A DNA stretch of 64,000 nt from Candidatus Methylophosphatis haderslevensis (GTDB lineage: Bacteria > Pseudomonadota > Gammaproteobacteria > Burkholderiales > Rhodocyclaceae). The stretch spans positions 7,940-71,939 of the forward strand of contig JADJSA010000004.1 of assembly GCA_016711925.1 (NCBI GenBank), in the 5' to 3' direction. Position 1 is the stretch's first letter. The number at the start of each line of letters is the position of its first letter. Positions 45,355-53,062 of this stretch are shown here, piece after piece. A program made the translations under genes and the position numbers. The notes beneath the pieces were generated by a model, which saw nothing but the letters and a program-made list of their open reading frames with translations, ran no database searches and was not told the origin of the DNA.

Positions 45355-45858
45355 TCATTGCACCGGTGCGTCGGTCAGCGCCATGTCGGGCGCGAGCATC
45401 AGTTGCGCGATGTCGACCACGATCAGCATCCGCTGATCGACGCTGGCCAGGCCGCGAATGTGATCGGCGCGAACCGCCGAGCCGAAATCGGGTGCGGGGC
45501 TGATCTGCTCATCCCGCAGTGCGGTCACGTCCGAGACGCTGTCGACGACGATGCCGACGATGCGCCCTTCGAGATGCAGGATGATGACTACCGTGAAGGG
45601 CGTGTATTCGACCTTTCCCAGCCCGAACTTGATGCGCAGATCGACGATCGGCACGATCGTGCCACGCAGGTTGATGACTCCCTTGATGAATTCCGGGGCA
45701 CCGGCGATCGCGGTCACCGCGTCGTAGCCACGAATTTCCTGCACCTTGAGAATGTCAATCGCGTATTCCTCCTGGCCCAGCGTGAAGGTCAGAAACTCCT
45801 GGGCATAGGCGGATTCATCGCGATCGGCGGTGGCATTGCCGGATTGCATCTGCAGCAT
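45355..45858 (-). CDS. cheW: Chemotaxis coupling protein CheW
   Basis: 167 residues. A single CheW domain (FLTFTLGQEEYAIDILKVQE, FIKGVINLRGTIVPIVDLRI, GIVVDSVSDVTALRDEQI). It links receptors to CheA in the polar array. It lies between cheA and the frameshifted receptor, 13 bases before the latter. Confidence 0.96.
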   Translation of the reverse strand: MLQMQSGNATADRDESAYAQEFLTFTLGQEEYAIDILKVQEIRGYDAVTAIAGAPEFIKGVINLRGTIVPIVDLRIKFGLGKVEYTPFTVVIILHLEGRIVGIVVDSVSDVTALRDEQISPAPDFGSAVRADHIRGLASVDQRMLIVVDIAQLMLAPDMALTDAPVQ

Positions 45859-45945
45859 CGTAGTTCTCCGTGACGGGATCTACGAGCAGTTACGGCTGTG
45901 ATCCGTTGTTCTTGAGGAAGGATCACGCCCTTGCCGGCGTGTAGC

Positions 45946-48162
45946 TCAGGCTGCGGCCGCCAGGCTGCGCGAGTGTTTGCCGATCAGCGCGGCCGCGTCC
46001 AGGATCAGCGCCACGCGGCCATCGCCCATGATCGTAGCGCCCGCGATGCCGGGTACCCGACGGTAGTTCGCTTCCAGGCTCTTGATGACAACCTGGTGTT
46101 GGCCAAGCAGGGCGTCGACGAACAGGGCCGCCTTGATGCCATCGGCCTCGAGCACGATCATGATGCCGCGTGCGAAATCATGCTGAGCATTGCGGCAGCC
46201 GAACAGTTCGTGCAGTGCGATCACCGGAAGGTATTCGCCGCGCACCTGGAGCACGCGCTCGGTGCCGGAGATGGTGCGAAGCTGCCCGGCGCTGATCTGC
46301 AGCGACTCGATGACGTAGTTGAGCGGAATGATGTACGTGTCGCTGCCGACCCCGACTGACATGCCGTCGAGAATCGCCAGTGTCAGCGGCAAGCGCACGG
46401 TGATCCGTGTGCCCACGCCGGTCATCGACTCGATGTCTACCCGACCGCCCATTGCGGCGATGTTGCGCTTGACCACATCCATTCCGACGCCGCGGCCGGA
46501 TACCTCGGTGACTTGTTCGGCGGTCGAGAAACCCGGTTCGAAGATCAGCAGCCAGACTTCCTGGTCGCTCATGTTGTCGTGCACCGGCAGTCCGCGTTCG
46601 CGCGCCTTGGCGAGTATCTTGTCGCGGCGCAGGCCGCCGCCGTCGTCGCCAACTTCGATGACGATGTTGCCGCTTTGATGATAGGCCTTGAGCGTGATGG
46701 TTCCGCTGGCCTGCTTGCCGGCGGCCAGGCGTGCCTCGGGCATCTCGATGCCGTGATCCAGACTGTTGCGGACCAGGTGCGTCAGCGGGTCGGTGATGCG
46801 CTCGATCAGGCTCTTGTCGAGTTCGGTCGATTCGCCGATCAGCTTCAGTTCCACCGACTTGCCCAACTTTTGCGACAGATCGCGCACCACGCGAGGGAAG
46901 CGCGAGAACACCACCGACATCGGCATCATGCGGATCGACATCACCGATTCCTGCAGATCGCGCGTGTTGCGGTCGAGCTGCGCGAGGCCATTGAGCAGGC
47001 GTTCGAACAACACCGGATCGACCTTCTCCGCGGCGGCGGTCAGCATGGCCTGGGTGATCACCAGTTCGCCGACCAGATTGATCATCTGATCGACCTTGTC
47101 GACGCTGACCCGAATCGATCCCTTGTCGGCATTGGCTCCGCTTGCCGCCTGCGCGACCGGACGCGCGGCGGCGCCCACCGGTGCCGCCGGCACAGGCTTG
47201 GGCGTATCCGGCGCAGTCTCGTTCGCTGGCGCCGGCTCAACCGGTGCGACGGGATCGAACAGACCGAAGCTGCCGTCCGCCGCGCCAGTCGAATCGACCG
47301 CCGCAGCCATCGGCGTACTCGAGTCAGCGTCGTTCGACGGTTCCGGTGCCGCCCTCCCGACAGCCGCGGAAGAGTCGGCGAACAGCCCCCAGGCGACATC
47401 GTCTGCCGGCGGTGAGTCGGGCGTCGCTTCAAAGAAGCCGAAATCCTCGCCTTCGACTGCCGCCACAGATTGTCCCGGCGCATCGTCGAAGCGGATCGAG
47501 CCGCTGCGTGCTACGAACTCGATGACGCTCTGCAATGCTGCCCGATCGATTGCGGCCGCGACACTCAGCCGCCATGGCGTGCTGCCGTCGGCAGCGCCAC
47601 GACAGGCAACCGTCACCTTACCCATGCGGCCGATCTCGGCCAGCAGGTTTTCCATGACGTCCGGGTCGGCAGCGCTGTGCTGCTCCGGCACGAAGCTGAT
47701 CTGGTAAGTGTGATCGGACGGCCCGGCCGTGGCGGTCTGCACGACCCGACTTACCGGTGAGTCGATCGGCGGGCGCCCTTCGAGCAGGTCCTCGATGCGA
47801 CGGGAGACCGCAGCGGCGGCTTGCTGATCAGCAACCGCGAACCCTTGGTGCGCCGCCAGCAGGTTCTTCAGTACGTCGCCGGCCTCGAGAAAGGCGTCCA
47901 CCATGTCTTCGGTCAGACGCATCTCGTTCTTGCGCACGCGATCGAGCAGGGTCTCCATGACATGCGTCACGTCCGCCAGATCCTGGAAGCCGAAGGTGCC
48001 GGCGCTTCCCTTGATCGAATGCGCCGCGCGGAAGACGGCGTTCAGATCTTCCGGGTCCGGGTTGGCCAGATCGATTTCCAGCAAAAGATGTTCAAGGCTG
48101 CCGAGGTGCTCCTGCGCCTCCTCGAAGAACACCTGGTAGAACTGGCTCATGTCGATGCTCAT
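45946..48162 (-). CDS. cheA: Chemotaxis histidine kinase CheA, full form
   Basis: 738 residues. The Hpt has His48 (FRAAHSIKGSAGT). A P2-like domain (about 145-240; YQISFVPEQHSAADPDVMEN) and an Ala/Pro linker follow. Then come the dimerisation helices (VDKVDQMINLVGELVITQAM), the ATPase (HLVRNSLDHGIE, EVGDDGGGLRRDKI, GRGVGMDVVKRNI) and the CheW-like regulatory domain. It is the main CheA, in the classical order cheY-cheA-cheW. It phosphorylates CheY and CheB. Confidence 0.96.
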   Translation of the reverse strand: MSIDMSQFYQVFFEEAQEHLGSLEHLLLEIDLANPDPEDLNAVFRAAHSIKGSAGTFGFQDLADVTHVMETLLDRVRKNEMRLTEDMVDAFLEAGDVLKNLLAAHQGFAVADQQAAAAVSRRIEDLLEGRPPIDSPVSRVVQTATAGPSDHTYQISFVPEQHSAADPDVMENLLAEIGRMGKVTVACRGAADGSTPWRLSVAAAIDRAALQSVIEFVARSGSIRFDDAPGQSVAAVEGEDFGFFEATPDSPPADDVAWGLFADSSAAVGRAAPEPSNDADSSTPMAAAVDSTGAADGSFGLFDPVAPVEPAPANETAPDTPKPVPAAPVGAAARPVAQAASGANADKGSIRVSVDKVDQMINLVGELVITQAMLTAAAEKVDPVLFERLLNGLAQLDRNTRDLQESVMSIRMMPMSVVFSRFPRVVRDLSQKLGKSVELKLIGESTELDKSLIERITDPLTHLVRNSLDHGIEMPEARLAAGKQASGTITLKAYHQSGNIVIEVGDDGGGLRRDKILAKARERGLPVHDNMSDQEVWLLIFEPGFSTAEQVTEVSGRGVGMDVVKRNIAAMGGRVDIESMTGVGTRITVRLPLTLAILDGMSVGVGSDTYIIPLNYVIESLQISAGQLRTISGTERVLQVRGEYLPVIALHELFGCRNAQHDFARGIMIVLEADGIKAALFVDALLGQHQVVIKSLEANYRRVPGIAGATIMGDGRVALILDAAALIGKHSRSLAAAA

Positions 48163-48197
48163 GCACCCTGCTCCCTGGTACGCGGTATTCGAGGCGG

Positions 48198-48563
48198 CTA
48201 GCCGATGACTTTCTTGACGACCTCGATCAGCTTTTGCGGATCGAACGGCTTGACCAGCCAGCCGGTGGCGCCTGCGGCGCGACCCTGCGCCTTCATCGCG
48301 TCGGAAGATTCGGTTGTGAGCATCAGGATCGGCACCGACTTGTACTGCGCCATGCCGCGCAGCGACTTGATCAGCGTCAGACCGTCCATGCGGGGCATGT
48401 TCTGGTCGGTTAGAACCAGATTCACCGTCTTGCCTCGCGCCTTGTCGAGGCCGTCGACGCCGTCAACGGCCTCGATCACGGCGTAACCCGAGTTCTTCAG
48501 GGTGAATGACAGCATCTGGCGAATCGACGCCGAATCATCAATTGCAAGGACGGTCTTTTCCAT
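48198..48563 (-). CDS. cheY: CheY-like response regulator upstream of cheA
   Basis: 121 residues, a lone receiver. It has Asp9/Asp10, phospho-acceptor Asp53 (LVLTDQNMPRMDGL), the Thr83-Thr84 pair and Lys105 (WLVKPFDP). Its sequence is of the type found in cheYA-mcp operons rather than enteric CheY. It may serve as a phosphate sink or second motor signal; this is inference. Fourteen bases separate it from the receptor gene upstream. Confidence 0.92.
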   Translation of the reverse strand: MEKTVLAIDDSASIRQMLSFTLKNSGYAVIEAVDGVDGLDKARGKTVNLVLTDQNMPRMDGLTLIKSLRGMAQYKSVPILMLTTESSDAMKAQGRAAGATGWLVKPFDPQKLIEVVKKVIG

Positions 48564-48577
48564 AGTCTTCCCGCCGG

Positions 48578-49786
48578 TTAGAACAATTCAATGGCCCCGT
48601 GCGACAGGGTGGCCTGCGCGACGGGATTGTGCTTGCCCGATACGGAATCCGCATCGAGATGCTCGCCAAGGCGTAGCAATTCGTTGCAGACCTCGCGCAC
48701 GTTGGCGCCACGCGGGTCCGACTCAAGGTTTTTCGCCAGCTCGTCGACAGCCTTGGCCGCATTGCGCATGGCTTCGATGCGGCGCCCGGCGTGACCGACA
48801 AGCTGCGATACCAGATCCTGGAACTGCAGCGCGGTCACCGCACGATTGACCTCGGCATCGACGCGGTTCGCCGCCGCGCCGAGACTGTCGATGGCGCTCG
48901 AACGCTCGTTGCTGATGCGTTGTACCTGCTGTGCCACTGCTTCGACCCGGCCCTTCGATTCGAGTGCGAACGTCATGTCCTGCGAGGCCATGCGCTGCAG
49001 TGCAAGTTCGGTCTCCTTCACGGTCTGGCTCATGCCGGACATCACCTGCGAAATCTCCGCGCTGAACTTCGCCGTGCGCGTAGACAGATCGCGCACTTCG
49101 TCGGCGACCACCGCGAAGCCGCGCCCCGCCTCGCCGGCTCGCGCCGCTTCGATCGCGGCATTGAGCGCCAGCAGATTCGTCTGCTTGGCGATGCCGCCTA
49201 TCGCGGACAGCATGCGATCGACCTCGATCGTGCGCCTGGCAATGCCGTCGGTCAGTTCGACCAGTTCCATGCCGACCTTGCTGTTGGCGACAATCGTATC
49301 GACCACGTGCTGCATGGTGGCGGAGGTCTCGCCGATGAAGTGGTCGATCTGCGTTGCGACACCGCCGTCTTCGTCGTGATCGGTGATCGAGAGCGCGACC
49401 CGCTGCTGCTCCGACACATTGGCGTGCATGCCGTGAAAGCTGTCGGTCAGTTCGGCGATGGCGTCGGCGAGGATCTTCTGTACGCGTGCGGCTTCATCGT
49501 CGATGCTCGAAAGCTGCGCCGTGAACCGCTCGGCGACCTGATGCAGCAGTTCGATCAGCTCCGCCCGCAGAGTGTCGCCCGAAGCCGGGGCGTTGCGTCC
49601 GGCTGCGGCACGCGAGGCTTCTCCGGGCACGAGGATGAGGCCGGTCCAGATCAGTGCCGGCAGCAGCGCGGCGGCAGCGATCCAGCCGGCTGCAGTGCCT
49701 GCCGGCGCCAATACCGCCATCGTGGCCGCGATCGCTGCGGAGGACACCAGCCCCGCTATCGCTTTGCCTGTTATGAAACGTCTCAT
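48578..49786 (-). CDS. Short chemoreceptor without periplasmic domain
   Basis: 402 residues from the ATG at 49786 (GGGGA upstream). Two adjacent hydrophobic helices (AIAGLVSSAAIAATMAVLAP; GWIAAAALLPALIWTGLILV) form a membrane hairpin with no sensory loop. The cytosolic part has an MA-like domain (KQTNLLALNAAIEAARAGEA, FAVVADEVRDLSTRT). It ends GAIELF, not a CheR tether. It probably senses an internal signal or membrane state. It lies between motB and cheY in the operon. Confidence 0.88.
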   Translation of the reverse strand: MRRFITGKAIAGLVSSAAIAATMAVLAPAGTAAGWIAAAALLPALIWTGLILVPGEASRAAAGRNAPASGDTLRAELIELLHQVAERFTAQLSSIDDEAARVQKILADAIAELTDSFHGMHANVSEQQRVALSITDHDEDGGVATQIDHFIGETSATMQHVVDTIVANSKVGMELVELTDGIARRTIEVDRMLSAIGGIAKQTNLLALNAAIEAARAGEAGRGFAVVADEVRDLSTRTAKFSAEISQVMSGMSQTVKETELALQRMASQDMTFALESKGRVEAVAQQVQRISNERSSAIDSLGAAANRVDAEVNRAVTALQFQDLVSQLVGHAGRRIEAMRNAAKAVDELAKNLESDPRGANVREVCNELLRLGEHLDADSVSGKHNPVAQATLSHGAIELF

Positions 49787-49882
49787 GCAAGTCCCCGTGG
49801 GCCTTTCAGTTGCTCTCGCTCGACCGCGGCCGCATTGCAATCCGCGGATGCTGTTTCCTTTACGGACGGTGTCGTCGGATCT

Positions 49883-50860
49883 TTACTCTGGCTTGGCGGG
49901 CGTTGCGGCAGGCTGCACGGTGATGTCCGCCGGATCGAGCGGCTTGCCCGCATCCACGTCGACGCCGCTGCCGTCACGCATCAGCGCTTCCTCGGTGCGC
50001 TTGTTCATGACGATGATGCTGATGCGCCGATTGATCGGATTGGCCGGATCGTCCTTGTCGAACAGGATGCTCGAGGCCAGGCCGACTACGCGCAGCACTT
50101 TCTTTTCGTCCATCCCGCCGGCGATCAGTTCGCGGCGCGAAGCATTGGCGCGGCTTGCTGATAGTTCCCAGTTGGAGAATCCGCGATCGCCGCCGGCGTA
50201 CTGGGTCGCATCCGTGTGCCCGGACAAACTGAGCCGGTTCTCGACCTGATTGAGCACGCGACCGATCTCGTGCAGGATTTCACGGGTATACGGCTTCAGT
50301 TCGGCCGATGCGCTGTCGAACATCGGGCGGTTCTTTTCGTCGACGATCTGAATGCGCAGACCTTCGCTGGTGATGTCGAGCAAGAGCTGGTTCTTGAACG
50401 GCCGCAGCGCCGGATTGGCTTCGACCAGCGCTTCGATCTGCCCCTTGAGTTCCGCGAGCTTGGCGCGTTCCTTGGCCTCCGCCTCGGCGCGCGCCATCTT
50501 GCCTTCCTTTTCGGCCTGAAGCGCCTGCAGGTTGATGGTGCGTCGTTTGGCGTCGACTTCGCCTTGCCGCACCTGCCCGGTGGTCCGTGTCAGGTCGCGA
50601 CCGCCGCCCTGCAGAACGCTGGAACTGTCGCCCGAGCCGGAGCCGCCCATCAGCGCGACCTTGAGCGGCGTATTGAAAAAGTCGGCAATCCCCTTGAGAT
50701 CGCCCTTGGCTGTCGAACCGAGCAGCCACATCAGAAGGAAGAACGCCATCATCGCCGTGACGAAATCGGCATAGGCGATCTTCCAGGCGCCGCCGTGGTG
50801 GCCGCCGCCGCCCTTCTTGATGCGTTTGACGATGATTGGCTGTTGGGTGTCGTCGCTCAT
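49883..50860 (-). CDS. motB: Flagellar motor protein MotB
   Basis: 325 residues. A single N-terminal helix carries the ion-binding Asp32 (KIAYADFVTAMMAFFLLMWL). A plug/linker with Lys/Glu-rich coil and the OmpA-like domain (RLSLSGHTDATQYAGGDRGF, SNWELSASRANASRRELIAG, NPINRRISIIVMNK) follow. It anchors the MotA channel to peptidoglycan. It is the classical partner of the motA product upstream. Confidence 0.96.
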   Translation of the reverse strand: MSDDTQQPIIVKRIKKGGGGHHGGAWKIAYADFVTAMMAFFLLMWLLGSTAKGDLKGIADFFNTPLKVALMGGSGSGDSSSVLQGGGRDLTRTTGQVRQGEVDAKRRTINLQALQAEKEGKMARAEAEAKERAKLAELKGQIEALVEANPALRPFKNQLLLDITSEGLRIQIVDEKNRPMFDSASAELKPYTREILHEIGRVLNQVENRLSLSGHTDATQYAGGDRGFSNWELSASRANASRRELIAGGMDEKKVLRVVGLASSILFDKDDPANPINRRISIIVMNKRTEEALMRDGSGVDVDAGKPLDPADITVQPAATPAKPE

Positions 50861-50954
50861 GGTCGATTGCCCGGTGGCTGCGCAAGCTCCGGCCGTATGT
50901 CTGCGCGGACCGGGCTGAGCCGTTCGGCCCGCCTGCCCGCCGGGTCCGCCGGCA

Positions 50955-51812
50955 TCACTTGCCCTTGCGGCTCTTGATGTCTTCCTCGAGTTCGATGAAC
51001 GTCGGACGCTCGGTCGAATAAAGCACCTTGCGACCGAACTCGACCGCCACCTGCGGCGCGTAACCGTTCATGCTTGCCAGCAACACGACCTTGATGCACT
51101 GGTAGATCTTGCTGCCTTCGCCGGCCTTCTGCTCGAGTTGGCCCGCCAGCGGAGCGACGAAGCCGTAGGAAATCAGGATGCCGAGGAAAGTGCCGACCAG
51201 CGCGCCGCCGATCATCTTGCCGAGCACCGCCGGCGGCTGCCCCACCGACCCCATGACATTGACCACGCCCATCACGGCCACCACGATACCGAACGCCGGG
51301 ACCGCGTCGGCCACCTTGGCAACCGCATGGGGGGCGATCTCGGCCTCGTGATGGTGGGTTTCGATCTCGATATCCATCAGGTTCTCGATCTCGAACGCAT
51401 TGAGGTTGCCGCCCACCATCATGCGCAGGTAGTCGGTGAGGAACTCGACCACGTGATGGTCGCTGACCACGTTCGGATACTTGGAGAAAATCGGGCTGTC
51501 ATCCGGCTTCTCGATGTCCGACTCGATGGACATCAGCCCTTCCTTGCGAACCTTGGCGAGTATCTCGAACAGCAGCGCCAGCAGATCCATGTACAGCGCC
51601 TTGGAGAACTTCGAACCCTTGAAGACCTGCGGAATGCCCTTGAGCGTGGCCTTGACTACCTTGCCGGTATTGCCGGCGACGAAGCCGCCGATCGTCAGAC
51701 CGACGATGGCAACGTATTCAGCGGGCACCCACAGTGCGCCGAGACTGCCGTGGATGGCGTAGGTCCCGACGCTTGCCGCGAGGATGACCACGTACCCGAT
51801 GATGAGCAACAT
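50955..51812 (-). CDS. motA: Flagellar motor protein MotA
   Basis: 285 residues from the ATG at 51812 (GGAG and AGGG upstream). Four membrane helices, with the cytoplasmic loop charges (LLFEILAKVRKEGLMSIESD) and the channel helices (VPAFGIVVAVMGVVNVMGSV, IGGALVGTFLGILISYGF). It forms the proton channel with MotB. It is the first gene of the motA-motB-mcp-cheY-cheA-cheW operon and has its own sigma-28 promoter. Confidence 0.96.
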   Translation of the reverse strand: MLLIIGYVVILAASVGTYAIHGSLGALWVPAEYVAIVGLTIGGFVAGNTGKVVKATLKGIPQVFKGSKFSKALYMDLLALLFEILAKVRKEGLMSIESDIEKPDDSPIFSKYPNVVSDHHVVEFLTDYLRMMVGGNLNAFEIENLMDIEIETHHHEAEIAPHAVAKVADAVPAFGIVVAVMGVVNVMGSVGQPPAVLGKMIGGALVGTFLGILISYGFVAPLAGQLEQKAGEGSKIYQCIKVVLLASMNGYAPQVAVEFGRKVLYSTERPTFIELEEDIKSRKGK

Positions 51813-51883
51813 CCCTGACTCTCCAGTCGCGCGCGGCAACTCCGACTCTCGACCTGCCGCGGCCAGTTTCTGTGACTAGGCAA

Positions 51884-51910
51884 ATATCGGCCCCATGCCG
51901 GTGGACTTGA
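51884..51910 (-). promoter_or_regulatory. Sigma-28 promoter of the motA operon
   Basis: TCAAGTCC-N11-GCCGATAT on the minus strand. The -10 matches at 7 of 8 and the -35 at 5 of 8 positions. It lies between the flhC terminator and motA, 71 bases before the start. Confidence 0.7.
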
Positions 51911-51936
51911 GCCGGACGGCTGAACCGCCACTGCAC

Positions 51937-51970
51937 AAAAAAAGGCCGCCAAGGCACGGGCCCGGGCGGC
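51937..51970 (-). terminator. Rho-independent terminator of flhDC
   Basis: On the minus strand GCCGCC and GGCGGC pair around a 14-base loop and are followed by C and seven T. It lies 28 bases past the flhC stop and separates flhDC from the motA promoter. Confidence 0.8.
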
Positions 51971-51998
51971 TGGAACCCCTTGCAGGGCAAGGAGGAGG

Positions 51999-52556
51999 TC
52001 AGACGGTACAGAAACTCTCTTCGGCGGCGGCTTCGGCCTTCTTTTTGCCGGTCTTGCCGGCGCGGGCCGGGACATTGCACAGACCGCAGACAAAGTTGTC
52101 GGTCAGGTCGTAACCATGCGCGACGAAATGACCACCACATTCGCCGCAGGTCGCGTACTTGAGCATTTTCGCGTCGAAAAACCGGATGAGGGTCCAGGCG
52201 CGTGTCAGGCTGAGCACACATTCCATGCCATGCAGACGGACGTGATCCAGATACATGCGATAGGCCTTCAGGATGCCCTGCAGGTTATCGACCCCTGCAT
52301 TCTCCCTCAAATAGCGATAGAACGCCATGAAGAGGCTCGAATGGATGTTCGGCTGCCAGGTGGTGAACCAGTCCGCCGAGAATGGCAGCATGCCCTTGGG
52401 CGGCGATTCCTTCTTCACTTCCTTGTACAGCTTGAGCAGCCTTTCGCGCGACAGATTCACTTCCGATTCGAGCATCTGCATGCGCGCCCCGAGTTCGATC
52501 ATCTCGATCGCCAGTCCGATTTCGCGCGCTTCCGAAACTACGCTCTTGATGGTCAT
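51999..52556 (-). CDS. flhC: Flagellar master regulator subunit FlhC
   Basis: 185 residues from the ATG at 52556 (GGGAG upstream). It has the four-Cys zinc site of FlhC (TCGECGGHF and FVCGLCNVP) and the helical part (IGLAIEMIELGARMQMLESE, MLPFSADWFTTWQPNIHSSL). The Lys/Ala tail is specific to this protein. FlhC binds DNA with FlhD to activate class II flagellar operons. It lies 17 bases after flhD. Confidence 0.96.
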   Translation of the reverse strand: MTIKSVVSEAREIGLAIEMIELGARMQMLESEVNLSRERLLKLYKEVKKESPPKGMLPFSADWFTTWQPNIHSSLFMAFYRYLRENAGVDNLQGILKAYRMYLDHVRLHGMECVLSLTRAWTLIRFFDAKMLKYATCGECGGHFVAHGYDLTDNFVCGLCNVPARAGKTGKKKAEAAAEESFCTV

Positions 52557-52573
52557 TTGTCGCTCCCGATCGG

Positions 52574-52891
52574 TCAGGCCAGCGCTTCGGCCGGTTTGCC
52601 GGCGGCGAGTATGACCGCGTGCAGATGCGAGGTCGCGGTCTCGCGGCCATGGCCCGAGAGCAGGCCGAGCAGCAAATTGTCGTCGAACCGGAAGCGGCAC
52701 AGCAGCATGTTGGAACCGGCCATCTTGAGCATCTGGCCGGGTGTCAGGCCGTCTATCACGTCCGCCACGTCGGCGTTGATGCCGAGGCGAAACATGGCGC
52801 TGTCGCGCTCGCTGCGCAGCATCTGCTGCGCCAGCATGAGATAGGAAAGATTCAGTTCCTTGATCTCGCTGTACTGTTCCGCGGTGTTCAT
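52574..52891 (-). CDS. flhD: Flagellar master regulator subunit FlhD
   Basis: 105 residues. It opens EQYSEIKELNLSYLMLAQQM and carries AMFRLGINADVADVIDGLTP and QMLKMAGSNMLLCRFRFDD, the FlhD pattern. It forms the FlhD4C2 activator. A strong palindrome lies about 120 bases upstream in the gap 52892-53062. Confidence 0.96.
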   Translation of the reverse strand: MNTAEQYSEIKELNLSYLMLAQQMLRSERDSAMFRLGINADVADVIDGLTPGQMLKMAGSNMLLCRFRFDDNLLLGLLSGHGRETATSHLHAVILAAGKPAEALA

Positions 52892-53011
52892 TTTCTCGAC
52901 CCTCTTGGTTTCCGGCGATCCCCTCGCCGCACGCTTCGCATTGTCCGGATACGACGACAGGTGCGGTATCGGGGGAATTCGGAAAACTGGGTCGGAACGA
53001 ACGCGCAGAAT

Positions 53012-53034
53012 CCTGTAGGAGGTTTTCCTACAGG
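53012..53034. promoter_or_regulatory. Palindromic operator candidate upstream of flhDC
   Basis: CCTGTAGGA-N5-TCCTACAGG, perfect 9-bp arms. The core TAGGA-N5-TCCTA resembles sites of LuxR/NarL-type response regulators, for example RcsB boxes. It could also act as the terminator of the EAL gene, whose stop codon is 29 bases away, but no T run follows. Confidence 0.5.
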
Positions 53035-53062
53035 TGAGAAGTGGCCTCGCGGCCGAACGAAC

